A stretch of DNA of 64,000 nucleotides, taken from contig JAIOJX010000032.1 of NCBI GenBank assembly GCA_022376925.1, positions 173,067,979-173,131,978 on the forward strand. The letters are read 5' to 3'. The position numbers and the translations under genes were made by a program. The stretch is from Tragulus kanchil (Eukaryota; Chordata; Mammalia; Artiodactyla; Tragulidae). Shown in pieces: positions 43,085 to 54,145 of this stretch (position 1 is the first letter of the stretch; the number at the start of each line of letters is the position of its first letter). Below the pieces are notes generated by a model. The model saw only the letters and a program-made list of their open reading frames with translations, was not told the origin of the DNA and ran no database searches.

Positions 43085-44400
43085 TTTTTTTAAGATACAA
43101 AATCATTTTTAAAGATTAGAAATAGGGCTTCACAGAAACGAATGCACCTTCACAGAAACGAATTCCAAATGGATCACAGACCTAAATGTAAAATGCAAAA
43201 CTATAAGACTCATATGTGCTAGCACAGGAGACCATCTGGATGACCTTGGGTTAGGCGATAACTTTTCAGTTGTCAAAGGCACGATCCATGAAAGAAAGAA
43301 AAAAAAGATAAGGTGGGATTTATGAAAATTTAAAATTTCTGCCCTGTGACTGGCACCATAGAGAGAATGAAAAGACAAGCCACAGACGAGGTGAAAATAT
43401 TTGCAAAAGACAAATCTGATAAAGGACTGCTATCTAAAATATAAGAAGGACTCTTAAAATTCAACGATAAGAAAGCAAACAATTTGATTAAAAAATAGGC
43501 CTAAGACCTTAACAGACACCTCACTAAAGAAGAGGCGCTCATGGCAGGTAAGTCTATAAAAAGAAGGTCCACATCATACGGCATCAGGGAAATTCTGCTA
43601 AAAACAATAATGAAGTATAAGGTGTGCTCAGTCATGTTGGATTCTCTGCCACCCCACAAGCGGTAGCCCTCCAGGCTTCTGCGTCCATGGAGTTTTCCAG
43701 GCGAGAACACTGGAGTGGGCTGCCATTTCCTTCTCCAGGGGAGCTTCCTGATCCAGGGCGCAAGTCCACATCTCCTGCGTCTCTTGCACTGACAGGTGGA
43801 TTTTTTTTACCACTAGTGTTGCTTGGGAAGCCGCTGGTGAAATACCACTACACCCCTGTCAGAATGGCCAAAACCTGAAACCCTGGCAACGCCAAATGCT
43901 GGTGAGGATGTGGAGCAACGGGAACTCTCATCCGTTGCTGGTAAGAACACAAAATGGCTCAGCAGGTCTGCAAGACAGTTTGTCAGTTTCTTACAAAACT
44001 ACATGTACTCTTACAGTACAATCCAAGATTGCCCTCCTTTGATTTATCCAAGTTAGTTGAAAACTTACGTCCACACAAAACCCTGCACTTCGATGCTTGT
44101 GGAGGAAGCGTTATTCATAACTGTCAAACGTTGAAAGCAACCAGGCTGCCTTTCAGTAAATGAATAGGTAAAGAAACTGTGATCTGCCCAGACAATGGAA
44201 TATTACTCAGCAAGAAAGAAGTGAGCTACCCAGCCATAAAAAGACATGGAGGGACTTTAAATGGATATCACCAAGTTAAAGAAGCCAGCCTGAAAAGGCT
44301 GCAAACTTCTTGATTCCAGCCATATGACTTTCTGGGAAAGGCGACAGTGTGAGGACTGTCAAGATTTCCCCGGCGGCCAGAGGTTGGAAGGGTGGGAGGG
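43085..44400 (+). mobile_element. L1 3' end, split by a Bov-tA
   Basis: L1 series: 'gacctaaatgtaaaatgcaa', 'ttaacagacacctcactaaa', then after the SINE 'ctggtgaggatgtggagcaa', 'aatggaatattactcagcaa' and 'attccagccatatgactttc'. The antisense Bov-tA is at 43621-43834. It closes the old L1 that starts near 33430. Confidence 0.85.
43621..43834 (-). mobile_element. Bov-tA SINE, antisense
   Basis: 'ggtgtgctcagtcatgttgg', 'ttctgcgtccatggagtttt', 'gccatttccttctccagggg' and 'gttgcttgggaagcc' read as full-length Bov-tA on the minus strand. Confidence 0.9.
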
Positions 44401-44427
44401 GAGAGTGGGCAGAGCAGAGTGGATTCG

Positions 44428-44662
44428 TGGTGTTCAGTCGCTACATCACATCTGACTTTGTAACCCCATGGCCTACAGTGCACCAGGCTTCCCTGTCCCT
44501 CACTGTGTCACATCCATTAACTCAGTGATGCCATCCAACCCTCTCATCCTCTGTCACCGCCTTCTCCTCCTGCCCTCAATCCTTGCCAGCATCGGGGGGC
44601 TTTCCAATGAGTCAGCTCTTCGCATCAGGTGGACAACGTATTGGAGCATCTCCACAGGGGGA
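44428..44662 (-). mobile_element. BovB 3' end, antisense
   Basis: 'gtggtgttcagtcgctacat', 'gtgatgccatccaaccctct', 'catcctctgtcaccgccttc', 'ccaatgagtcagctcttcgc' and 'gtattggagcatctccacag' are minus-strand BovB 3' end. Confidence 0.92.
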
Positions 44663-45086
44663 CGCCTCGGAATCTGTGCCCGCCTTGGTTCATGAATGGG
44701 GCTCTCCACACCCCTTGGCAGCAGAAGAAAATGGAACAATGGGGGGGGGGGTGGAATTCAGGGACAAGAAGCTCAAGTGCTTCACAAGACCCTCTGAAAG
44801 CCCCCCGAGCCCTGGACCACATCTCACACCTCCCTCCTCTCGTCAGCCCAGGGGCAGCTTGCTGGGCAGAATATGCTTCTCCAACACCATCTGGCAAAGA
44901 CGCTGCCTAACCCGGGGCTGCGGTCGGGTCCTGTTTTGGGCCAGGACCCATGGAGTCCCAGGCTGTGACGCGTGGACCCCCAGACGAGGAATCCGAGGCT
45001 CCAGGGTGTAATGACTTGCTCCATCGCACTGCGGACGTGGCCGCTCTGCATGCGCCTTTCCCAGCTTCAGGCACCTAGACTTAAAG
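44663..45086. other. Unique DNA with a poly-G run
   Basis: No gene seen. About a dozen G at 44741-44752. 44985-45040 may be a weak MIR. Confidence 0.4.
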
Positions 45087-45500
45087 CTGGGGAGTCGGTC
45101 AGTGATTAAGATTCTGCGCTTCCAAACAGGGCTTCCCTGGCAGTCCAGTGGGTGGAGGGTCTGCCTGGCAGCGCAGGGGGCGCTGGTTTGATCCCTGGCC
45201 CGGGAGGATGCCACGTGTGGACCGGTGTGTCCAATTACGAGCCAGCGCTCTGGAGCACACGCGCCCAGAGCCGGTGCTCTGCAACGAGAGAGGCCACTGC
45301 GATGGGAGGCCCACACAGGACGAAGAATAAAGATGGATGGAAAATAAATAAATTTTAAAAATCAATAAAAAAAGGCAAAATTAAAAAAAAAAAAAAAAGG
45401 ACTCTGCACTTCCAAACAGGTTCAGTTCCTGGTTGGGGAGACTAAGATGCCACATGCCGTGCCCTGTGACCAAATATAAATAAATAGAACTTTCAAATAA
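45087..45500 (+). mobile_element. Short CHR-type SINE interrupted by a second CHR
   Basis: The outer element is 45087-45129 plus 45401-45490. The inner element 45130-45400 has 'gcttccctggcagtccagtg', 'tgtgtccaattacgagccag' and 'gaataaagatggatggaaaa'. The inner one is bounded by the target duplication 'tctgc(g/a)cttccaaacagg' at about 45112-45129 and 45404-45421. Confidence 0.88.
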
Positions 45501-45535
45501 ATTTAATAAAATAAAATAAATCTCACCTTAAAAAG

Positions 45536-45655
45536 GGACCTCCCTGGTGGTCCATCAGTTAAGGCTCTGAGCTCCTAAGGCTGGGGTCCACAGGTCCAGT
45601 CCCTAGCCAGGCAACTAAGACCCAGCATGCCACCCTGTGCGGCCAAACCCAAACA
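45536..45655 (+). mobile_element. CHR-type SINE, short
   Basis: 'gggacctccctggtggtcca', 'ggtccagtccctagccaggc' and 'aactaagacccagcatgcca'. Confidence 0.8.
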
Positions 45656-45734
45656 AGCTGACTCCACCCAGCCTCAGCTCCCTGACCTGCGACCCGGGGG
45701 TGAGGACAGCCTCCTCTGGGGCGGCAGGGGCACT

Positions 45735-46350
45735 GACTGCGGTTGTCTTTCCTCCATCCAGCTGGTATGAGCACTTGCTGTGTGCCAGGGGCTGGCCCAG
45801 AAGCGCGGTGTGTGTCGGTGAACAAAGCAGAGGAAAAGCCCCCGCCGTCATGGAATATACATTTCAGAGGAGGTGGAAACCAACCAACCAACCAAAAAGT
45901 GGTACGTTCCAGGTGGCGGTAAATGCTTTGAAGAAAAATACAGCTACTGAAAGGAGAAGAGGGTGTTCCCAGGTGGCAGGAGGAGTAGGAGCCTGCCTGC
46001 CAATGCAGGAGACGCAGGCGTGGGTTTGACCCCTGATCAGGAAGAGCCCCTGAAGAAGGGCATGGCAGCCCACAGTCCATGGGGTCACACAGAGTCGATG
46101 TGATTGAGCAACTGAGGACACACAAAAGGGGAGGTTGTTGCCAGTCTGTGCCCTTTACCCGTCATCAGGAAAGTGGGGTTTGAGGAGGGGCCTGAAGGAG
46201 GAAAGCCATGAGCCACGTGGCTGCTAAGGAAACAGTCCTAAGACAGTGCAAAGGTCCTGAGGCAGGAGCCTGAATGTGTTCAGGAAGAGAAAGGGGTGAG
46301 ACAGCGGGGCAGAGCAGGGGCAAGGTGTGCAGGTCAAAGGGGCTACAGGA
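45735..46350 (+). mobile_element. Ancient mammalian repeat split by a Bov-tA
   Basis: 'tgagcacttgctgtgtgcca', 'gtgaacaaagcagaggaaaa', 'cgtcatggaatatacatttc', then after the SINE 'gaggggcctgaaggaggaaa', 'gtgcaaaggtcctgaggcag' and 'gagcctgaatgtgttcagga'. These belong to a very common old mammalian interspersed repeat that I cannot name securely. Bov-tA (plus) sits at about 45961-46125. Confidence 0.6.
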
Positions 46351-47245
46351 TCCGCGAGGGCCTCGGGAGGCGGCCCCACTGGGGACGAAGGGCTCGTCAC
46401 ATTCTGGTCCTGCTGGGGACAGAGCGCCAGCCGGGGCTGCGGTGAGGGCAGGGGTCTCTGGATGAGGAGGTGGGGGCAGAGACGACAAGGAGGGCTGATG
46501 TGACGGGAGGCTGCTCGAGGCCCCGGCTGAACCCTCTGCGTCTTCAGAAGCCAAGAGGCAGCGGCCCTTCCTAAGGCCGATCTACAAACCGCAGGCTCCG
46601 TCCCCCAGGCGCCAGCGCAAGGGATCCTCTCCAAACCAAACGACTCCCTTCATCGCCTCTTGCCTCTTCCCCAGGAGCCCTGCTCGACCTGCTTCCCCAC
46701 GAGCTGGGGCAGCGGGGCCAGCGGAGGCGAGCTCCCCCTGCGGGACCTCGGGGCTGGGGCCACGGCTTCTGCGTGCTCGGGCGGGGCCTGGAGCCCCCGA
46801 GCCCCTGCTCCACCCAAGGGCAGCGGCGGAGGGCCGCGAGCCAGGGCCTGGGGGAGGGACGGGGCCGGGCCGCACCTGGCGGAGGCTGGAGCAGCGGTCG
46901 CCTCAGCACCCAGGCTGCAGCAAATGGCCAGCCACGTCCCCCACGTGCCACCAAAGCACGTCTGCCACAGTGCCCCCTAGGCCCCCGGCTGCTTTGTGGG
47001 GGTGGGGTTGGCCGGGGTCGGGGAGCGGACAGTCCGAACCCCTGCAGAGATCCAGGGAGAGCGCCCCTGTTTACCTAACAGGCATCTAGAGGTCAGCGTC
47101 ACCAGCTTCGCCATGCCCTGCTCTGCTTCTCCCCAGGGACATCTGTTGACCCCGTCCTGCCCTTGGTAAAGTCCTCACACCAAAAATTCAAAACAGGAGT
47201 CCAAACAGACCGCGTGAAAACAGGGAGACAGGCCTTCCTGACACG
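46071..47245 (+). repeat. Tandem duplication D11, copy A
   Basis: Repeated at 47246-48425 at offset 1175, the longest of the set. It starts in the 3' end of a Bov-tA ('gcccacagtccatgg'). Confidence 0.95.
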
Positions 47246-48425
47246 CCCACAGTCCATGGGGCACACGAGTCGATGTGATTGAGCAACTGAGGACACACAA
47301 AAGGGGAGGTTGTTGCCAGTCTGTGCCCTTTACCCGTCATCAGGAAAGTGGGGTTTGAGGAGGGGCCTGAAGGAGGAAAGCCATGAGCCACGTGGCTGCT
47401 AAGGAAACAGTCCTAAGACAGTGCAAAGGTCCTGAGGCAGGAGCCTGAATGTGTTCAGGAAGAGAAAGGGGTGAGACAGCGGGGCAGAGCAGGGGCAAGG
47501 TGTGCAGGTCAAAGGGGCTACAGGATCCGCGAGGGCCTCGGGAGGCGGCCCCACTGGGGACGAAGGGCTCGTCACATTCTGGTCCTGCTGGGGACAGAGC
47601 GCCAGCCGGGGCTGCGGTGAGGGCAGGGGTCTCTGGATGAGGAGGTGGGGGCAGAGACGACAAGGAGGGCTGATGTGACGGGAGGCTGCTCGAGGCCCCG
47701 GCTGAACCCTCTGCGTCTTCAGAAGCCAAGAGGCAGCGGCCCTTCCTAAGGCCGATCTACAAACCGCAGGCTCCGTCCCCCAGGCGCCAGCGCAAGGGAT
47801 CCTCTCCAAACCAAACGACTCCCTTCATCGCCTCTTGCCTCTTCCCCAGGAGCCCTGCTCGACCTGCTTCCCCACGAGCTGGGGCAGCGGGGCCAGCGGA
47901 GGCGAGCTCCCCCTGCGGGACCTCGGGGCTGGGGCCACGGCTTCTGCGTGCTCGGGCGGGGCCTGGAGCCCCCGAGCCCCTGCTCCACCCAAGGGCAGCG
48001 GCGGAGGGCCGCGAGCCAGGGCCTGGGGGAGGGACGGGGCCGGGCCGCACCTGGCGGAGGCTGGAGCAGCGGTCGCCTCAGCACCCAGGCTGCAGCAAAT
48101 GGCCAGCCACGTCCCCCACGTGCCACCAAAGCACGTCTGCCACAGTGCCCCCTAGGCCCCCGGCTGCTTTGTGGGGGTGGGGTTGGCCGGGGTCGGGGAG
48201 CGGACAGTCCGAACCCCTGCAGAGATCCAGGGAGAGCGCCCCTGTTTACCTAACAGGCATCTAGAGGTCAGCGTCACCAGCTTCGCCATGCCCTGCTCTG
48301 CTTCTCCCCAGGGACATCTGTTGACCCCGTCCTGCCCTTGGTAAAGTCCTCACACCAAAAATTCAAAACAGGAGTCCAAACAGACCGCGTGAAAACAGGG
48401 AGACAGGCCTTCCCTGACACGCCCA
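47246..48425 (+). repeat. Tandem duplication D11, copy B
   Basis: Second copy of 46071-47245. The first 40 bases have two small losses ('ggggcacacgagtcg' against 'ggggtcacacagagtcg'). After that no change is noticed until the right edge ('ttccctgac' against 'ttcctgac'). Confidence 0.95.
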
Positions 48426-48659
48426 GCTGCGAGTGAGCCGTTTTATAAAACAAGCGAGCACCCGGTGTGGGCGGCGTCTGCCTCTGTCCTTTGCTGACCC
48501 TTGGTCAGCGAGGAGGCCAGGACGCGCGCCAGGCCTATAACCCACATTTCTGCCAGACCAGAGCGCTCGACTCCGGGACGGAAAGAAGGGTGTTTTACCT
48601 CTTGACGCACAGGGGAAGGTCAGCGCTCTCTCCACGCAGCACCCTCCGCCTCCCCATTC

Positions 48660-48862
48660 GGGCTCCCCGGGGGCTCAGACCGTAAGGCGTGCGCCTGCCG
48701 TGCAGGAGACCCGGCTCTGTCCCTGGGTCTGAAAGATCCCCCGGAGAAGGGAACGGCCAGCCAGTCCAGGATCCTTGCCTGGAGACCCCTGAGGACGGAG
48801 GCGCCTGGTGGGCTGCAGTCCCTGGGGTCGCAGAGCTGGACGCGACTGGACGACTGATTCTT
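48660..48862 (+). mobile_element. Bov-tA SINE
   Basis: 'ccccgggggctcagaccgta', 'gcctgccgtgcaggagaccc', 'aagatcccccggagaaggga', 'ggtgggctgcagtccctggg' and 'gctggacgcgactggacgac'. GC-rich divergence. Confidence 0.88.
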
Positions 48863-50382
48863 CCACTGTCACCTCCCCGTCCGTTGTTCCTGGGACTCCA
48901 GCACCCGCGGGCCGACCGCGAAGGCTCCCAGGAAGCCAAGGACAGCCGGTCCCCCGGGTGCGGGAGGGAGGGACAGCCTTCCTCCAGGCCGCTAGGTGCT
49001 CTGGCAGGTGGAGGACCTCTCGCTGCAGGCTGGGGCGGGCAGTGGGGTGGGAGGAAGTGGGTCCGCGGCTCATGGCCAGCTTCTGGGGTGCCTGCGGCCG
49101 GCAGCCGGCCTGCCTGTCCACTGTGACCCTCGCCCCCCAGCGCTGGCCCCTCAATGCCTCTGCCAGATTCAGAGCAGCCGCCGGGCAGCTGAGACGCCAG
49201 CTCCGCGCCAGAGTCCGCCTGAGGGCTCGGGTGGGCCCTTCTAGCAAGGCTGTGACGGGGCTGGGTCCAGCGTGGGCGCTGCCCAATGAGGAGCGGTCCC
49301 CGGAGTGCGGGCAGGACCAGAGTGCCTCCCCACTGGAAACGGGCTCCGGGGACCGCCCACCCGCTGGGCTGTCCAGTCCACCTTTCAAGCGTCGTCTGCC
49401 CTCAGTGTCGGAAGGGGCTATCTGCAGCCTGCCAGGGAAGCGATCTGCCAGCCTGTGGGACGGGAAGAAAATGGGCGCGTGGGCCAGGTAAATGGAGCCG
49501 GCGCCTCCTCGGGTGGGGCCGAGACGCTCCTCCTTCCTAGCTGGGAAGGAAGTCTCGCGGAAGCCACTCACCCTCTCCGGGCCCTGTTTCCTCATTCGTG
49601 AGATCATGCCACCTGCTGGGTCACTGGGACGGTTCAATCACCCAGCAAGAAAACATGCTGGCACCAAAACGGACACTTCGGAAAGCCGCCCGGAAGCGTA
49701 TATAGCAACACGCCGAGGCTACAGTCAAACAGACCCACGTGTCCAACGCTGGAATCTCAACATTCTGGGGAGACACAGTGGATGGAGGGACCAGATGAGG
49801 GGAGGGTGCCAGAGGCTTCGGCCTCCGCTAACTGGGGTCCACAGTCGAGGTGGTCCTTTAGGTGAGCGGGGCCAATGAGCGGCAGAGCTGGGGAGAGGGC
49901 CTGCGGGCTCTTGGTGGGGTGGGCCGGAGCCTCGGGGCAGGGGCTGGGTCCTTCTCTGCGGGCTGTCCCAGCATTGCCTGTAGGGGTCGCGTTGCCTGAG
50001 ACCCCCGCTACCTTCCTCTTTCTTTAGGTGGGAGGGTGCGGGCGCCCCCTGAATGCCTCACTGGAGCCTCAACGTTGAAGGCTCTGGGATGTTGTGAAGC
50101 CTGTGCTCTGCGGCGGGAAGGCACCGGCAGCTGGCCACGCCCCGCTCTTCTCCACACCCCGCCCCGCAAACCGCAGCCCAGTCAAGAGCTCCAGCGACAT
50201 CCTGCGAGACAAGAAGCTGCAGGCCCTCTGCTCTCTGCACACCTGTTGTGCGACTCTGGGCAGGTTGCTCAACCTCCCTGAGCCTCAACCCCTCACTCCT
50301 ACGATGGGATGACAAATACGTATTGCATAGTGACCTGGAGGCCAGGTCAGCCAGAAGCCAAAGGAAGACAGGTCTAAGCCTT
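48863..50382. other. GC-rich low-repeat DNA with two MIRs
   Basis: 49555-49640 ('ccctgtttcctcattcgtga') and 50225-50335 ('gcgactctgggcaggttgct', 'ctccctgagcctcaacccct') are MIR fragments. The rest has no gene that I can support. The 320-codon minus-strand frame over 48675-49637 runs into the Bov-tA and is not credible. Confidence 0.5.
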
Positions 50383-50885
50383 GACCGTCAGACTGCTGTG
50401 GACCGAACGTTTGTTTTCTCCAAAATTCGTTTGTTGAAGCCCCAGTGCCCTGCCCCACCTGGCCCCAGTGCGATGGTCTTTGGGGGCGCAGGTCTTTGGG
50501 AGGCGATGAGGTTTCTATGAGGTTCTGAGGATAGAGGTCCTAGGATGCGACTGGCGCCTGTATAAGAAAGTGTGTGTGTGTTAGTCACTCAGTTGTGTCC
50601 AGCTCTGTGACACCACAAACCGTAGCTCGCCGGGCTCCGCTGTCCGTGGAATTCTTTAGAAGAAGAGACCAGAGAATTCATTCTCTCTCCAGCCCCTGCC
50701 TCCACTTCCTACCTCCCGCGCCATGTGAGGTACAGAAAGAAGACAGACAGCTGCCAGAGAGCCCTCGCTGGGGACCAAGCCAGCCAGCACCTGGCGTCCT
50801 CAGCCTCCATCACCGTGAGAATGCATTTACTTGCTGTGCTAAGTCACCCCAGGCCCAGCAGCCCAAGCTGACGAGGGCAGAAATA
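50383..50885 (+). mobile_element. MaLR-type LTR, split by a Bov-tA
   Basis: 'ccaaaattcgtttgttgaag', 'gcaggtctttgggaggcgat', 'ggcgcctgtataagaaag', then after the SINE 'cgccatgtgaggtacagaaa', 'gaagacagacagctgccaga' and 'tgtgctaagtcacccc' follow the order of an ERVL-MaLR (MLT/MST-like) long terminal repeat. The antisense Bov-tA fragment is at 50563-50660. Confidence 0.75.
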
Positions 50886-50929
50886 AGCACTGAAAGCTCA
50901 GGTGCAGCTGTAACCTGCACTTAAAAATG

Positions 50930-51750
50930 CAGAAGCAGCTATGGAGTCAGGTAACAGGGAAAGGGTGGATGAGTTTCAAGAGGCACGCTAGACATAGATG
51001 ATATTGTGAGCAGACAAGGAAAGGTGACTCCGTGAAGACCTCAGAAAGAAAAGAGGAGAGCTGTGGAGGAAATCTCCGTCTTCCTGGAAAACACACAGAT
51101 AATCACGAGCAGAACGCTGGCAGGATTGTGAAGGTTAAGGCGGCTCCGAGCAGGTCTCAGATGGAGATGTGGAACACGCCGTTGGACAATGGAGAAATGG
51201 TGATCCTATACGACGCTGGCAAAGAACTCGGCTGAATTGCAGCCTTGTTCCAGTGTTTCGCAGAAGGCAGGCCTTGCAGGGAATGAAACTGGGTGCTGAC
51301 CTGAGATTTCTAAGCAGAGCGGTTCCTCCTGACGGCTTCCAGTAAAATGCGAGAGGAATCGACCTGAAGGAGGAATTAGTAAGCAAAAGGAAGAGAGCAT
51401 TTCAAGATGGAGAGACTTCTCAGCCTATTCAACATCGCACAAAGCAAGAAAGCATGTTGGGGAGAGTCCTGAGGATGTGGCTGACCGGACCGCAGTGAAG
51501 GTGTGAACCCCACACGGCGCCGGCCACACCAGCTTGAACCGAAGAGGCTGGAGATGGGATGGCGTGAAGGAGAACCGCGGACTTAGATGCCACAGGACAG
51601 GACAATGAAGCTGTCCGGCAGCAGATGGGCACCATGCCTCAGGAAACGAGGCCGGTGCTAAGGAAGGCATCGACTTCCGATGACAAGACACGTCAGTGCG
51701 GGGACGTGACAAAGGGCACGAGGCCCGTGGCTAGCCCTGCTCTGTGACCC
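50930..51750 (+). mobile_element. MaLR internal region, remnant
   Basis: 'ataatcacgagcagaacgct', 'gtctcagatggagatgtgga', 'gctggcaaagaactcggctg' and 'gcgagaggaatcgacctgaa' match the noncoding-like internal part of MaLR elements as I recall it. It lies directly after the LTR above, so the two are probably one old insertion. No intact gene. From 51378 on it is repeated by D12. Confidence 0.65.
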
Positions 51751-51751
51751 G

Positions 51752-51950
51752 GGGGACTCGGTGGTAAACAGTCCAGCTGCCAGGGCCGGAGACATGAGCG
51801 GGAGCCCTGGGCCAGGAAGACCCTTTGAGAAGGACAGGGCGACCTCCTTCCGTATCCTTGCCTTGGAAACTCCATGGACAGAGGAGCCTGGAGGGCTACA
51901 GTCCATGGGGTCACAAAGAGCTGGACATGACTTAAACTAAACAACAGCAA
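51752..51950 (+). mobile_element. Bov-tA SINE
   Basis: 'gggggactcggtggtaaaca', 'gaagaccctttgagaaggac', 'ggagggctacagtccatggg' and 'caaagagctggacatgac'. Repeated at 52828-53027. Confidence 0.88.
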
Positions 51951-51954
51951 CAAC

Positions 51955-52140
51955 ATGTATAGGAATGTTGTTAAGAGAGTCAGTCCTGAGAGTTCTTACT
52001 GCAAAGAGGAGATGTTTTTTCTTTATGTTCTATCTGTATCAGATAATGGATGTCAACCAAATCTAGTGTGGGAATCATGTCATAATACATGTTAGATACA
52101 TGCCGTGAGGTACATCAATTGTTCCTCAATAAAACTGGGC
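51955..52140 (+). mobile_element. L1 3' terminus
   Basis: 'ttaagagagtcagtcctgag', 'taatggatgtcaaccaaatc' and 'caattgttcctcaataaaac' are an L1 3' end. Repeated at 53032-53217. Confidence 0.75.
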
Positions 52141-52455
52141 ATGGGGGAGAACAAAAAGAGGGGGGCGGCTCCCAAGATGACTGAGAGACCATTGTGGCCG
52201 CCACTGGGGTTTCAACAGGCCAGGTGGCCTTCCCACAAAGCCACGGGTACAGGGCCGCCAGGAGCTTGGCGGGCACCCTCCCCCATCCTGGCAGAGCTGT
52301 TGTTGGGCCACTCAGTCTCTGGTGACGGTCACAGCAGCCACGCTAAGACAAGGGCGATGCATTCAGGGTCCAGGAAGACAGGGATGCAGAATCCGCCACG
52401 CTGGGGACACATGGTGACCCCTGTGTACATCAGAGAAGTGGCCTGAGAAGTTAGA

Positions 52456-53533
52456 GTAAGCAAAGGAAGAGAGCATTTCAAGATGGAGAGACTTCTCAGC
52501 CTATTCAACATCGCACAAAGCAAGAAAGCATGTTGGGGAGAGTCCTGAGGATGTGGCTGACCGGACCGCAGTGAAGGTGTGAACCCCACACGGCGCCGGC
52601 CACACCAGCTTGAACCGAAGAGGCTGGAGATGGGATGGCGTGAAGGAGAACCGCGGACTTAGATGCCACAGGACAGGACAATGAAGCTGTCCGGCAGCAG
52701 ATGGGCACCATGCCTCAGGAAACGAGGCCGGTGCTAAGGAAGGCATCGACTTCCGATGACAAGACACGTCAGTGCGGGGGACGTGACAAAGGGCACGAGG
52801 CCCGTGGCTAGCCCTGCTCGGTGACCCGGGGGACTCGGTGGTAAACAGTCCAGCTGCCAGGGCCGGAGACATGAGCGGGAGCCCTGGGCCAGGAAGACCC
52901 TTTGAGAAGGACAGGGCGACCTCCTTCCGTATCCTTGCCTTGGAAACTCCATGGACAGAGGAGCCTGGAGGGCTACAGTCCATGGGGTCACAAAGAGCTG
53001 GACATGACTTAAACTAAACAACAGCAACAACATGTATAGGAATGTTGTTAAGAGAGTCAGTCCTGAGAGTTCTTACTGCAAAGAGGAGATGTTTTTTCTT
53101 TATGTTCTATCTGTATCAGATAATGGATGTCAACCAAATCTAGTGTGGGAATCATGTCATAATACATGTTAGATACATGCCGTGAGGTACATCAATTGTT
53201 CCTCAATAAAACTGGGCATGGGGGAGAACAAAAAGAGGGGGGCGGCTCCCAAGATGACTGAGAGACCATTGTGGCCGCCACTGGGGTTTCAACAGGCCAG
53301 GTGGCCTTCCCACAAAGCCACGGGTACAGGGCCGCCAGGAGCTTGGCGGGCACCCTCCCCCATCCTGGCAGAGCTGTTGTTGGGCCACTCAGTCTCTGGT
53401 GACGGTCACAGCAGCCCACGCTAAGACAAGGGCGATGCATTCAGGGTCCAGGAAGACAGGGATGCAGAATCCGCCACGCTGGGGACACATGGTGACCCCT
53501 GTGTACATCAGAGAAGTGGCCTGAGAAGTTAGA
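52456..53533 (+). repeat. Tandem duplication D12, copy B
   Basis: Second copy of 51378-52455, with one G gained near 52780 and 'gctcggtgacc' for 'gctctgtgacc' near 52818. One C is gained near 53417. Confidence 0.96.
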
Positions 53534-53989
53534 GTTCCCTTCCCAACAGAAATGCTAACGGTGCCCGCCCCCTAGCGCTGAACGCCAGGGCCTCGGCAGG
53601 CACCTGGCCCGTCATCTCATAAACAACCAGCCATGTGCCTGTCACCATGAGGAACATGCAGCCCCGAAGCTCCGCGGTCCATCAAGCTGTTGTTGGCCCC
53701 TGGCCATCAAGTGTCATCAGCTCAGGGGTCATTGCAAGCTCTGTGTCCAGGGAGCACAGATCCTGACACCTGGGGACCTGTCAAATGGTGGAGCTAAGAG
53801 CTTCAACTGGCAAAGGAACAATGTATTCCTTCCGTAGACAGCAAAAGCAAGAGTAATTGAGGGTGTCAGCTTCCCATGACCAAAAAAGGGGTAATGACCG
53901 CCACACGGATGGCAGACACCCTGTACCAAGGAGCCGTTGGAGGGCCTGCAGCCATGCCCCCGGGGGCGGAGCAGGAGGCTTTATGCCCC
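53534..53989. other. Unclassified, possibly retroelement-derived
   Basis: Has an LTR-like feel ('ctgttgttggcccctggcca', 'gggtcattgcaagctctgtg', 'tgtcaaatggtggagctaag'), but I cannot place it in a family. No gene. Confidence 0.3.
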
Positions 53990-54145
53990 ATTGTGTGTGC
54001 TTGCTTAGTCACGTTGGCCTCTTGGCCGCCCCATGGCCAGTCAGGCTCCTCTGGCCACAGGATCTTCCAGGCCAGACTGCTGGAGTGGGCTGCCATGCCC
54101 TCCTCCGGGGGATCTCCCTGAGCCACCTGGGAAGCTCCCACGAAA
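53990..54145 (-). mobile_element. Bov-tA SINE, antisense
   Basis: 'tgcttgcttagtcacgttgg', 'gctggagtgggctgccatgc', 'gggggatctccctgagccac' and 'ctgggaagctccc'. Confidence 0.88.

Larger units (their letters stand above)
51378..52455 (+). repeat. Tandem duplication D12, copy A
   Basis: Repeated at 52456-53533 (offset 1076-1077). Starts at 'gtaagcaaaaggaagagagc' within the MaLR internal region. Confidence 0.96.

Noticed and set aside
48675..49637. 320-codon minus-strand open frame, the longest in the window
   Set aside because: Its C-terminal part is antisense Bov-tA, the rest is low-complexity GC-rich translation, and other strands are open over the same bases. No domain recognised.
53534..53989. 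Possible intact ruminant endogenous retroviral LTR
   Set aside because: Feels LTR-like but I could not identify ends, target duplication or a polyadenylation signal, so it is left unclassified.
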